Source: Crossiella sp. CA-258035 (lineage in GTDB: Bacteria > Actinomycetota > Actinomycetes > Mycobacteriales > Pseudonocardiaceae). From it: a DNA stretch of 64,000 nucleotides. The DNA lies in contig NZ_CP116413.1 in the NCBI RefSeq assembly GCF_030064675.1, forward strand, positions 4,682,001-4,746,000, read 5' to 3'. The notes under the pieces are model-generated. The model saw only the letters and a program-made list of their open reading frames with translations. It made no database searches and was not told the DNA's origin. Every line of letters starts with the position of its first letter. Position 1 is the first letter of the stretch. Shown piece after piece: positions 25,449 to 33,281 of this stretch. The translations under genes were made by a program, and so were the position numbers.

Positions 25449-25539
25449 GCTTTCGTCTGCGCCGCCCCATCCGCCCCAATCCGATTTCGTTTCGTGTCGT
25501 TACGTGTGTGCGTGACGGAAATAACGCTACGATTCTCCG

Positions 25540-26685
25540 GTGACCGTCGAAGTCAGCCGCGAGCCCGGAATATGCAACTACCCGGGCTGCACCCGCCCGA
25601 TCGCCCGCACCGGCGGCCCAGGACGCCCCTCGGAGTACTGCGACCTGCCCGAACACACCCGCTGGCGGGCCTGGCGGGAACGACAGCGGTTGCAACAGGG
25701 CGAGGAAGCAGCCGAATCCATCGTCACCGTGACGAAACAGGCTGGACCGGTGACAGCGGCCCGACTACGCGCTGACGAGCTTCTGACCCAGTTCCGCACC
25801 CTGGCCGGGCAGCTGAACCAGACCCTCAACTCCGCGGTCACCGAACTGTCCACCCTGGCCGACCCCAGCGCCGCCGAAGCCCAGGTGCAGGCGGTCCAGG
25901 CCGACGCCGCCCGCCGGATCGCCGAGGCCGAGTCCACCGCGGTCGCCGCCGAAGCGGCCCGCCGGGAAGCCGAAACTGCCAGGGTTCAGGCCGAAGCCGC
26001 CGCGGACGACGCGGCCAGCGCCGCCGAGGCCGCCGAACAGGAAGCGATCACCGCCCTGGCCGCCCGCGACCACGCCGAAGCCCAGGCCGAAGCCGCCACC
26101 CGCCAGGCCGCCGAGGAGGTGCTGGCCGCGCGCAACGAGGCCGAGGTGCTGATCAAGGGCGTGCGCCGGGAGGCCGCCGCCGAGATCGACCGCGTCCAGC
26201 AGGAAGCGGTGGCCCAGGCCGAACAGTCCCGCCGCCAAGCGGCCAAGGACGTGGAAGCGGCTCAACGGGAGGCCGCCGCCTCGGTGGCCCAGGTGCAGCG
26301 GGACGCCCAGTCCGCGGTTGAACGCGCCCAGCGCGAAGCCACCAACGCCATCGCCCTGGCCAAGAAGGAGGCCGCCACCGCCACCGAGCAGGCCGACCGC
26401 GCCGCGCAGGTCCGCATCACCGCCGCGGACCAAGCCCGCGCCCAGGCCGAGGTCCGCGCCGAACGCGCCGAGCAGACCGCCGAGGACGCCCGCGCTGAGC
26501 TGGACCGACTTCGCCAGGAGCTCCGCGAGCTGCGGGAGGGCCACGCGCGCGAGCTGGCGGCCGCGGTCGAACAGGCCCGCGCCACCGCCGAGGAACGCCT
26601 GGCCGCGCTGGACGAGGCCCGCGCCCAGACGCTGGCCCGTGCCGAACGCGCCGAGCGGCAACTCGACCAGTTGATGTCCAAGTGA
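25540..26685 (+). CDS. Zinc-motif coiled-coil protein (KfrA-like)
   Basis: A 381-residue protein of two parts. The N-terminus has a C-x4-C-x16-C-x4-H pattern (C12, C17, C34, H39) suited to one zinc, in a context (CNYPGCTRPIA, YCDLPEHTRWR) resembling small nucleic-acid-binding fingers. From about residue 70 to the end it is an almost uninterrupted Ala/Glu/Gln/Arg-rich coiled coil (REAE, QAEAAA, RAER repeats). The layout recalls the plasmid protein KfrA (DNA-binding head, long coil), but no KfrA head is recognised. Upstream DNA holds repeats and a hairpin. Function unknown. Confidence 0.8.
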   Translation: MTVEVSREPGICNYPGCTRPIARTGGPGRPSEYCDLPEHTRWRAWRERQRLQQGEEAAESIVTVTKQAGPVTAARLRADELLTQFRTLAGQLNQTLNSAVTELSTLADPSAAEAQVQAVQADAARRIAEAESTAVAAEAARREAETARVQAEAAADDAASAAEAAEQEAITALAARDHAEAQAEAATRQAAEEVLAARNEAEVLIKGVRREAAAEIDRVQQEAVAQAEQSRRQAAKDVEAAQREAAASVAQVQRDAQSAVERAQREATNAIALAKKEAATATEQADRAAQVRITAADQARAQAEVRAERAEQTAEDARAELDRLRQELRELREGHARELAAAVEQARATAEERLAALDEARAQTLARAERAERQLDQLMSK

Positions 26686-26743
26686 GGATTCGGGTCTGTT
26701 CGAATCACTAACGCCGCAGGTCAGCGCGACCTAGCATCCGGTC

Positions 26744-27664
26744 ATGCTGCTTCGACGGGTATTACGCGTGATCACGGCCGCCGCGCTGGCCGTCCCACTG
26801 GCACTGGCCGGTGTCACCGGGACGGCCTCGGCCGAGCCGCCGCCTGCACGGCAACTGATGTACTTCAACCACGGTTACGGGGTGGTCGACCGGGAGACCG
26901 CCGACGCCATCGAGCACTCCGCCTACCTGCGCGAGTTCGCCAGCTTCCACGTGCGCACCACCACCGGTGCGGGCGGCCAGACCTGGACCGGCCGCTACCT
27001 GATGGGCCGCGAGACCTACTTCGAGATGTTCGGGGTCGGTGACCTGCCCGGCGAGGACGGCAAGCTCGGCATGACCGGCTTCGGCGTCTCCACCGAGAAC
27101 GCCGGCGAGCTGGAGAAGGTGCGCCAGCGCCTGCGCGACCAGGGCGTCAAGCCGGTGGACTTCCAGCAGACCAGGGACTTCGGCGACGGCGTGCCGGTGC
27201 CCTGGTTCGACGCCATCTTCACCAGCCCCGAGCAGTACGAGTCGCTCAACGCCTGGGGCATGGAGTACCGCGAGGAGTACCTCAGCGATCCGCGCACCAA
27301 GATCCGGCCGGCCGCCTACCCCGGTGAGGTCAGCAGGGACCGCTACCTCAACGAGGACTACCAGAAGCACCTGATGCGGGACGTCTCCGCGATGCACATC
27401 GGCGTCACCGAGCGCGACCTGAGGGTGACGCTGCCGCTGCTCAAGGCGGGCGGTTTTGTGGTCGTCCCCTTCCCTGGCGGTGTGCTGGTGACCCGCGGGG
27501 GCACCACGATGCGCCTGGAGGCCGTGCCGCAGGACCAGATCGGCCTGCGCATGGTCGAGTTCACCCTGAACCGGGACCTGGGCGCCCGTCAGGTGGTGCC
27601 GATCGGCCGTTCCACCCTGACCGTCGGCCCCGGCACCCGCGCCGTGTGGACCTTCCAGCGGTGA
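26744..27664 (+). CDS. Secreted DUF5829-like protein
   Basis: A 306-residue protein with a classical Sec signal peptide (RRVLRVITAAALAVPLALAG, cleavage near TASA-EP at about 30). The mature part has FNHGYGVVDRETADAIEHS and TGRYLMGRETYFEMFG near its start, which I associate with DUF5829-type actinobacterial proteins. It looks like a divergent glyoxalase-type fold (GEDGKLGMTGFGVSTE). No catalytic assignment. Start ATG 26744 gives the intact signal sequence. Confidence 0.75.
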   Translation: MLLRRVLRVITAAALAVPLALAGVTGTASAEPPPARQLMYFNHGYGVVDRETADAIEHSAYLREFASFHVRTTTGAGGQTWTGRYLMGRETYFEMFGVGDLPGEDGKLGMTGFGVSTENAGELEKVRQRLRDQGVKPVDFQQTRDFGDGVPVPWFDAIFTSPEQYESLNAWGMEYREEYLSDPRTKIRPAAYPGEVSRDRYLNEDYQKHLMRDVSAMHIGVTERDLRVTLPLLKAGGFVVVPFPGGVLVTRGGTTMRLEAVPQDQIGLRMVEFTLNRDLGARQVVPIGRSTLTVGPGTRAVWTFQR

Positions 27665-27718
27665 CCTGTCATCCCTGACCTGGTCCGGGCGGCCGCCGCG
27701 CTGGCCAGTGGCGCGGCG

Positions 27719-28303
27719 GTGGTGCTGCCCAACCCGCACCCGCTCACCTCGGTGGTGGCCGCCACCACCGCCGAGGCGATCAACGCGGCCAAGGGCCGCC
27801 CGGCCGGCCAGGCGGTGGCGTTGTGGCTGGTCGAGGACGGGCCGTGGGCGGAGCTCGCCGCGGCACTGGACCTCGGTCCGCACCAAGTCGCCATGGCCAG
27901 GGCCCTCCTGGCCGAGGAACGGGTGACCGCGCTGCTGCCGGTCACCCGCACCGCGCCGGTCTGGGTCCTGGACGCGGCGCGGGACGGATTTGTGCTGGTG
28001 TTCGGCTCCTGCTGGGCGCCGTTGCGGCCGCTGCTCACCCACCCGCTGCGGGTGAGCAGCGCCAACCGCACCAGTCACGCCCCGGTGGCCGACCCGGCGG
28101 CCGCGCGGGCGCAGTTCCCGCCGGAGGTGCACGTGCTGGCCGCCGGGGACGGCCGGCCCGCTCACGGCAGGCGTGCCACCACCACCGTGCGCCTGACCAG
28201 AGCTGGGATCGAGCACCTCCGGCCAGGCGCCCAGTGCCACGCGCACGGCGGACCGGCGGCCTATCTGGAACACCTGCGCGAAAAACGTGCTGCCGGATGT
28301 TGA
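27719..28303 (+). CDS. Stand-alone YrdC/Sua5-like domain protein
   Basis: About 194 residues in the YrdC fold order. A first strand VVLPNPHPLTSVVAA replaces the usual PTDTVYGL. Then come AAKGRPAGQAVALWL (the KxRP motif), a long middle segment and SANRTSHAPVAD (the SAN motif). Relatives make threonylcarbamoyl-AMP for tRNA t6A, but the altered N-terminus and lack of synthase context suggest a specialised relative. The first conventional start is GTG 27719, although conserved-looking helix (LVRAAAALASGAA) precedes it, so the true start is uncertain. Confidence 0.7.
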   Translation: MVLPNPHPLTSVVAATTAEAINAAKGRPAGQAVALWLVEDGPWAELAAALDLGPHQVAMARALLAEERVTALLPVTRTAPVWVLDAARDGFVLVFGSCWAPLRPLLTHPLRVSSANRTSHAPVADPAAARAQFPPEVHVLAAGDGRPAHGRRATTTVRLTRAGIEHLRPGAQCHAHGGPAAYLEHLREKRAAGC

Positions 28304-28316
28304 GAACGCGACCCGT

Positions 28317-29111
28317 CTAGGCCCGGCCGGGCGCGGCGACCTCGCGAACGGCCCCGGCGATGGCGCGGAAGTCCTTGCGCAGGATGGAACCGTGGGTGCT
28401 GGCGACCTTGGCGTGGATCTTGATGTGCGGGTTGCGGGCGGTCACCTTGGACAGGCTGGCGCGGATCAGCTCCTGCTCATCGCCCTTGCTGCCGAAGGAC
28501 GATCCGGAGGCGTTCACGTACCGGGCCGGGACGGTGATCTCATCCAGCACCGGACCCAGGACGTGCTCCTGGGCGAGCCTGCCGACCTCGATGTTGCTCT
28601 CGGCCATCTGCGCACCGGTCATCGTCGGCCCCAGCCGGGCCAGGCGCAGCGGCAGCATGACCACGCTCAGCCACCGCCACAGCTTGCGGATCCGCTGCGC
28701 CATGGCCTCGTCGTACCAGTCGTAGGGCTGCGCGCCCTCGACGAACACCGCGCCCACGGCCCGGCCGGGATTGCGGCTGGCCCAGTGCGCCGCGACGAAC
28801 GCCCCGTACGACCAGCCCACCACCAGCGCTCGGTCCACGCCCCTGGCCGCGAGCACGGCGTCCACATCCCGGACGTTGGTCTCGAAGGAGTAGTCCGCCG
28901 AACGCTTCGACCGGCCGCGGGCGCGCATGTCGTAGGTGATGTGCCGCCACCCGGGCCCCAGCTCGGCGATGGTCCGCCGCCAGTGCACCTGCGTGGCCAT
29001 GTGGCCGTTGAGGTAGAGCACCGGGATGCCGGGCCCGCCGGTGTCGGTGACGGCCAGGGCCGTGTCGTCCACCGGCACCATGCCGGTCCACTTCGCGTTC
29101 GTTTCGGCCAT
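28317..29111 (-). CDS. Alpha/beta hydrolase
   Basis: A 264-residue hydrolase. The oxyanion region is LYLNGHMATQVHWR, the strand-turn is YDMRARGRS, and the nucleophile elbow is GWSYGAFVAAHW. The histidine is in STHGSILR near the C-terminus. No signal peptide. It has its own 128-base upstream region containing a GGTACC-based inverted repeat, so it is regulated separately from the genes at 29240-30762. Substrate unknown. Confidence 0.88.
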   Translation of the reverse strand: MAETNAKWTGMVPVDDTALAVTDTGGPGIPVLYLNGHMATQVHWRRTIAELGPGWRHITYDMRARGRSKRSADYSFETNVRDVDAVLAARGVDRALVVGWSYGAFVAAHWASRNPGRAVGAVFVEGAQPYDWYDEAMAQRIRKLWRWLSVVMLPLRLARLGPTMTGAQMAESNIEVGRLAQEHVLGPVLDEITVPARYVNASGSSFGSKGDEQELIRASLSKVTARNPHIKIHAKVASTHGSILRKDFRAIAGAVREVAAPGRA

Positions 29112-29142
29112 GGTCAGCTGCTCCTCGCGCTACTTGGTGTCA

Positions 29143-29183
29143 CTAGGTACCGGTACAAGGTAGCGCTGACCACCGGTACCTAG
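29143..29183. promoter_or_regulatory. Inverted repeat CTAGGTACCGG / CCGGTACCTAG
   Basis: CTAGGTACCGG (29143-29153) and CCGGTACCTAG (29173-29183) are exact reverse complements 19 bases apart. The left arm also forms the palindrome GTACCGGTAC (29147-29156). It sits 31-72 bases upstream of the hydrolase start and is a strong operator candidate. The cognate regulator is not adjacent. Confidence 0.65.
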
Positions 29184-29239
29184 CAACACTTAATAGCGAA
29201 CGGGCGGCACCGCGCCGAAGGCCCCGCGATCCCTCCCCG

Positions 29240-29869
29240 TCAGTAGGCCACGGTGAACCGGCCGCGGTGCCGTGGCTGTTCGGCCTCGTCCAGCAGTGCC
29301 ACCGCGAAGTCCTCCATGGAGATCGCGGACTCACCCCGCTCGTCGACCAGCAGTTCGTCCTTGCCCACCCGGTACCGGCCGGTGCGCACCCCGGGCTCCA
29401 GCAGCATCGGCGGGCTCAGGTAGGTCCAGTCCACGCCGGTGCTGGCCTCGGCCACGGCCAGTTGGTCCTTGCAGGCCAAGGCGATCGGGCGCAGGTGGGC
29501 GGGGAAGTCGGCGGTGTGCACGAGCAGTTCGCCGCTTGCCACCCGCAGGCTGGCCGAGCCGCCGACCATCAGCAGCCGGACCCCGGTGTCGCGCAGGGCG
29601 GTGAGCATGGCCTCGGCGACCTGGACCAGCTCGGGTTCCCGGCCCGGTCGCGGGCGGGTCGCGGTGATCACCAGGTCCTGGCCCTCGGCCAGTTCGGCGA
29701 CCGCGGCCGGGTCGGCGGCGTCGGCCGCGCGGTGGGTCGCCGAGGGGTGCAGGGCGGGGAAGCGGTCGGCTGAGCGGGCCACCGCGGTGACCTGGTGGCC
29801 GCGGGCGAGGGCCTCGGTGACGACCCGGCTGCCGGTCGCGCCGGTGGCGCCGAAAACGGTGATGCGCAA
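29240..29869 (-). CDS. NAD(P)-binding reductase (NmrA-like atypical SDR)
   Basis: A 209-residue atypical short-chain protein. The N-terminal dinucleotide motif is ITVFGATGATGSRVVTEAL, followed by VTAVARSADR for the adenine ribose. It also has the family stretch LLMVGGSASL and TYLSPPMLLEPG. It lacks the YxxxK pair of classical SDRs, like NAD(P)H-binding sensor/reductase relatives. TTG at 29869 starts the motif directly and follows the EamA stop by 5 bases, so the two form an operon. Confidence 0.87.
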   Translation of the reverse strand: MRITVFGATGATGSRVVTEALARGHQVTAVARSADRFPALHPSATHRAADAADPAAVAELAEGQDLVITATRPRPGREPELVQVAEAMLTALRDTGVRLLMVGGSASLRVASGELLVHTADFPAHLRPIALACKDQLAVAEASTGVDWTYLSPPMLLEPGVRTGRYRVGKDELLVDERGESAISMEDFAVALLDEAEQPRHRGRFTVAY

Positions 29870-29874
29870 GGGAA

Positions 29875-30762
29875 TCAGCTCCTGACGAGGGTGCGGGAGG
29901 GGAGTTGGGCGGTGACCACGGCGGCCAGCACGACCAGGCCGCCCAGGCCCTGGACCGGGGTGAGGCCCTGGCCGAGGGCGAGCCAGCCGAGCAGGGTGGC
30001 CACCAGTGGGCTGAGCAGGCCGAGGAAGGTGACCTCGGTGGGGGAGAGGGCGTTGATGCCGCGGAACCACAACGCGTAGGACACGGCCGCGCCGATGATC
30101 GCCAGGTAGCCGTAGCCGAGCAGGTTCGCCCCGGTCAGCACGGGCGGCGGCGGGCCTTCCACCAGCAGGGTGACCGGGAGCAGGACCAGGCCGCCGGCGA
30201 CCAGCTGCCAGCCGGTGACCGCGAGCAGCGGGGCGTCGGCGCGCCAGCGCTTGCTGAGCACCACGCCCAGGGCCATCACCACCGCGCCGCCGAGCGCGGC
30301 GGCCACGCCGAGGCCGTCCAGGGCGGCGTCGGCACGCAGCACCAGCAGGCTCACCCCGGCGAGTCCGGCCAGCGCCGCGAGCACGGTGCGGGTGGTCAGC
30401 CGGGCGCCGAGCAGTCCGGCGGAGAACCCGGCCACCAGCAGCGGCTGCACCGCGCCCAGGGTGGCCGCGACACCCCCGGGCAGGCGGTAGGCCGCGACGA
30501 ACAGCAGGGCCAGGAAGATGCCGATGTTGAGCGTGCCGAGCACGGCGGCGCGCCACCACCACTGGCCGGTCGGTAATCGGCGGGTGATCAGCACGAGCAG
30601 CAAACCCGCCGGTAACGCGCGCAGCACGGCGGCCAGCAGCGGGCGGTCCGGTGGCAGCAGTTCGGTGGTGACGAGGTAGGTCGATCCCCAGATGGCGGGG
30701 GCCAGTGCCGTGACCAGCAAGACCCCCAGGCGATTGCTTAGCACTAAGGCAATGTATCTCAC
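29875..30762 (-). CDS. EamA/DMT-family transporter
   Basis: A 295-residue ten-helix exporter of the drug/metabolite superfamily. The two EamA repeats are recognisable (WGSTYLVTTELLPPDRPLLAA in the first half, shown by WGSTYLVTTE and RPLLAAVLRA; YGYLAIIGAAVSYALWF in the second). GTG start. It leads an operon with the NmrA-like reductase and is divergent from a MarR regulator 36 bases away, whose repeats extend into its first codons. Probably exports a toxic metabolite; substrate unknown. Confidence 0.93.
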   Translation of the reverse strand: MRYIALVLSNRLGVLLVTALAPAIWGSTYLVTTELLPPDRPLLAAVLRALPAGLLLVLITRRLPTGQWWWRAAVLGTLNIGIFLALLFVAAYRLPGGVAATLGAVQPLLVAGFSAGLLGARLTTRTVLAALAGLAGVSLLVLRADAALDGLGVAAALGGAVVMALGVVLSKRWRADAPLLAVTGWQLVAGGLVLLPVTLLVEGPPPPVLTGANLLGYGYLAIIGAAVSYALWFRGINALSPTEVTFLGLLSPLVATLLGWLALGQGLTPVQGLGGLVVLAAVVTAQLPSRTLVRS

Positions 30763-30780
30763 CGCTAAGACATCGCTAAG
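30734..30780. promoter_or_regulatory. MarR-type operator region
   Basis: TTGCTTAGCACTAAGGCAA (30734-30752) is a near-palindrome lying within the first codons of the EamA gene. GCTAAG is repeated at 30764-30769 and 30775-30780, eleven bases apart, between the divergent starts. The shared TTAGC/GCTAA word suggests a multi-site MarR operator controlling both genes. Confidence 0.6.
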
Positions 30781-30797
30781 CCATTTAGGATGGGTGC

Positions 30798-31295
30798 GTG
30801 ACAGATCACGTCGACCGCGTACTCGCGCAGTGGGCCGCCCAGCGCCCGGACCTGGACGTCTCCCCGATGGCCGTGCTCGGCAGGCTGGGCAGGGCGAACC
30901 GGCTCACCGGCACCGCGATGGCCCGCACCTTCGCCGACCACGGCCTGGACCGGGCCTCCTTCGACGTGCTGGCCACCCTGCGCCGCAACGACCCACCGCA
31001 CCGGCTGACCCCGGCCGAGCTGATGCGCTCGGCCATGGTCACCTCCGGCGCGATCACCCAGCGGCTGGACCGGTTGCAGTCCCGCGGCCTGATCACCCGC
31101 GAGCCCAGCCCCACCGACGGCCGGGTGGTGCACGTCCAGCTCACCGCCGAGGGCAAGGCGCTGATCGACCGGGCGCTGCCCGACCACGTGGCCACCGAGG
31201 AACGCCTGCTCGCCGGACTCACCCCGCAGCAGCGCACCGACCTCGCCGACATCCTGCGCACCCTGCTGACCTCCCTGGGCGATACCGTTTTCTGA
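30798..31295 (+). CDS. MarR-family transcriptional regulator
   Basis: A 165-residue winged-helix regulator. The recognition helix region is MRSAMVTSGAITQRLDRLQSR and the wing is GLITREPSPTDGRVVHVQLT. It is divergent from the EamA exporter operon and overlies the GCTAAG repeats, the classic arrangement for a MarR repressor of an efflux gene. GTG start. The methyltransferase gene begins one base after its stop, so it is co-transcribed. Confidence 0.92.
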   Translation: MTDHVDRVLAQWAAQRPDLDVSPMAVLGRLGRANRLTGTAMARTFADHGLDRASFDVLATLRRNDPPHRLTPAELMRSAMVTSGAITQRLDRLQSRGLITREPSPTDGRVVHVQLTAEGKALIDRALPDHVATEERLLAGLTPQQRTDLADILRTLLTSLGDTVF

Positions 31296-31296
31296 C

Positions 31297-32115
31297 ATGT
31301 GGACCTGGGACGCCTCGCTGTACGCGGGCAGCGCTGAGCACTACGCGCGCGGCCGCCTCGCCTACCCGGCGGAGCTCGCCGACGCACTGGCCGCCGAGCT
31401 GGGGCTGGACGGCACCGGCCGCCTGCTCGACATCGGCTGCGGCCCCGGATCCCTGACCCTGCCGCTGGCCCGCCTGTTCACCGAGGCGGTCGGGGTGGAC
31501 GCCGACCCGGACATGATCACCGAGGCCGAGCGGCAGGCGGCCGGGGCCGGGATCGGCAACATCCGCTGGCTGCACCTGCGCGCGGAGGAGCTGCCCGCCG
31601 GGCTCGGGACCTTCCGGCTGATCACCCTGGCCCAGTCCTTCCACTGGATGGACCGGCCCACGGTCGCCAAGGCGGTGCGCGGCATGCTGGCCGAGGGCGG
31701 GGCCTGCGCGCACGTGCACGCCACCACGCACCAGGGCATCGAGCCCACGGTCCCGCTGCCGCATCCCCGGCCGCCGCACGAGGAGATCGCCGGGCTGGTG
31801 CGCGAGTTCCTCGGCCCGGTGCGCCGCGCGGGCCAGGGCCACCTGCCGCAGGGCACCGCCGGGGGCGAGGCGGAGGTCTACCGCGCCGCCGGGTTCACCG
31901 GTCCGAGGCGGATCGAGGTGCCCGGCCAGGTGGCCATCCGTACGCCAGATGAGGTGGTCGCCGCGGTGTTCTCCCTGTCCAGTTCGACCCCGCACCTGTT
32001 CGGTGACCGCCGCGCGGAGTTCGAGGACCGGCTGCGGCGACTGCTGGCGGCGGCCAGCCCGAGCGGCCGGTTCAGCGAGCAGTTCGCCGCGGTGGTCGTC
32101 GACCTCTGGCTGTGA
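31297..32115 (+). CDS. Class I SAM-dependent methyltransferase
   Basis: A 272-residue methyltransferase. Motif I is LLDIGCGPGSLTLPLA, the acidic end of beta-2 is VGVDADPDM, and motif IV region is LAQSFHWMDRP. This is the Methyltransf_11/25 type with the common FHWMD signature. It begins immediately after the MarR gene and is likely part of that transcript. The acceptor is unknown; small-molecule or natural-product methylation is possible. Confidence 0.9.
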   Translation: MWTWDASLYAGSAEHYARGRLAYPAELADALAAELGLDGTGRLLDIGCGPGSLTLPLARLFTEAVGVDADPDMITEAERQAAGAGIGNIRWLHLRAEELPAGLGTFRLITLAQSFHWMDRPTVAKAVRGMLAEGGACAHVHATTHQGIEPTVPLPHPRPPHEEIAGLVREFLGPVRRAGQGHLPQGTAGGEAEVYRAAGFTGPRRIEVPGQVAIRTPDEVVAAVFSLSSSTPHLFGDRRAEFEDRLRRLLAAASPSGRFSEQFAAVVVDLWL

Positions 32116-32148
32116 GGGCTCTCAGCAACGCCTCGCTAGCTTCGGCGT

Positions 32149-33261
32149 GTGAGATCAACTCCGCGCAGGGTCCTCGCGCTCGCCCTCGCCGCCGCCCTGC
32201 TCACCCCCGGCACCGCCGCCGCGCACACCCGCCCCGACCTCCAGCGTGAACTGGACGGCATGGTCGCCGCGGGCGTGCCCGGCGTGCTGCTCGCCGTGCA
32301 CAACGGCGACCGGGTGCACCGGGCGCAGGCGGGCGTGGCCGACCTGGACACCGGCGCGCCCCTGCCCGCGCAGGGCCGGTTCCGGATCGCCAGCCTGACC
32401 AAGACCCTGGTGGCCACCGTGCTGCTGCAACTGGTGGACAAGGGCGAGCTGGCGCTGACCGACACCCTCGGCCAGTGGCTGCCCGGCCTGGTGCCCGGCG
32501 GCGACGGCATCCGGATCGAGCAGCTGCTGCACAACACCAGCGGCCTGACCGACTACCTCAACGCGCCCGAGTTCGCCGACCCCGCGGACTACGTGCACCG
32601 CCGGTTCACCCCGGAACAGCTGGTGCGCACCGCCAACGCGCTCGGCCACGGCCAGCCCGGCAGCTGGAAGTACGCCAACACCAACTACATCCTGCTGGGC
32701 CTGATCATCGAGCGGACCACCCGCGACAGCCTGGCCAACCAGCTGCGCCACCGGGTGTTCCGGCCCGCGGGCATGCACGCCAGCGAACTGCCCCGGCTGC
32801 CGCTGCTGTGGGGCCCACACGCCTCCGGCCACTACCGGATCGACCCCGGCCCCCGCACCGAGCTGACCCACCTGGACCCCTCCTTCGCCTGGGCCGCCTA
32901 CGGCGCGGTGTCCACTGTGGACGATCTCCGGCGCTTCCACACCGCGCTCGCCGACGGCCGCCTGCTCCCAGCCCGGCTGGCCGAGCGGATGCGCGGCGAG
33001 GTCGTTGACACCGGCCATCCGGCCTGGCCGCGCTACGGCCTGGGCATCGAGGAGATGAGCACCAGCTGCGGCGTGCGGCTGTGGGGGCACACCGGCGCCA
33101 TCCCCGGCTACTCGACCATGGCCTTCGCCACCGCCGACGCGAAACGGCAGGTGACCATCTCCAGCTCGCTGTTCAGCCCGAAGGACGGCAAGCAGGTGCT
33201 GCACATGGTCAACGTGATCAACCTGGAGTTCTGCGGCGAACCTTGGCGGCCGCCGAGCTGA
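32149..33261 (+). CDS. Secreted serine beta-lactamase-like / DD-carboxypeptidase-like hydrolase
   Basis: A 370-residue penicillin-binding-fold enzyme with a signal peptide (RRVLALALAAALLTPGTAAA). The SxxK motif is S82-K85 (ASLTKT), the second motif is YAN at 175-177, and the third is HTG in GHTGAIPGYS. These suit class C-like D-Ala-D-Ala carboxypeptidases and esterases (family S12). GTG start. Probably acts on peptidoglycan peptides or esters outside the cell. Confidence 0.9.
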   Translation: MRSTPRRVLALALAAALLTPGTAAAHTRPDLQRELDGMVAAGVPGVLLAVHNGDRVHRAQAGVADLDTGAPLPAQGRFRIASLTKTLVATVLLQLVDKGELALTDTLGQWLPGLVPGGDGIRIEQLLHNTSGLTDYLNAPEFADPADYVHRRFTPEQLVRTANALGHGQPGSWKYANTNYILLGLIIERTTRDSLANQLRHRVFRPAGMHASELPRLPLLWGPHASGHYRIDPGPRTELTHLDPSFAWAAYGAVSTVDDLRRFHTALADGRLLPARLAERMRGEVVDTGHPAWPRYGLGIEEMSTSCGVRLWGHTGAIPGYSTMAFATADAKRQVTISSSLFSPKDGKQVLHMVNVINLEFCGEPWRPPS

Positions 33262-33281
33262 GGCTGGCAGGCTGGCCGGTT

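Noticed and set aside
25340-25530. Origin-like iterons in front of the coiled-coil gene
   Set aside because: The GTAACG/CGTTAC words are few and irregularly spaced, and no replication initiator gene is nearby.
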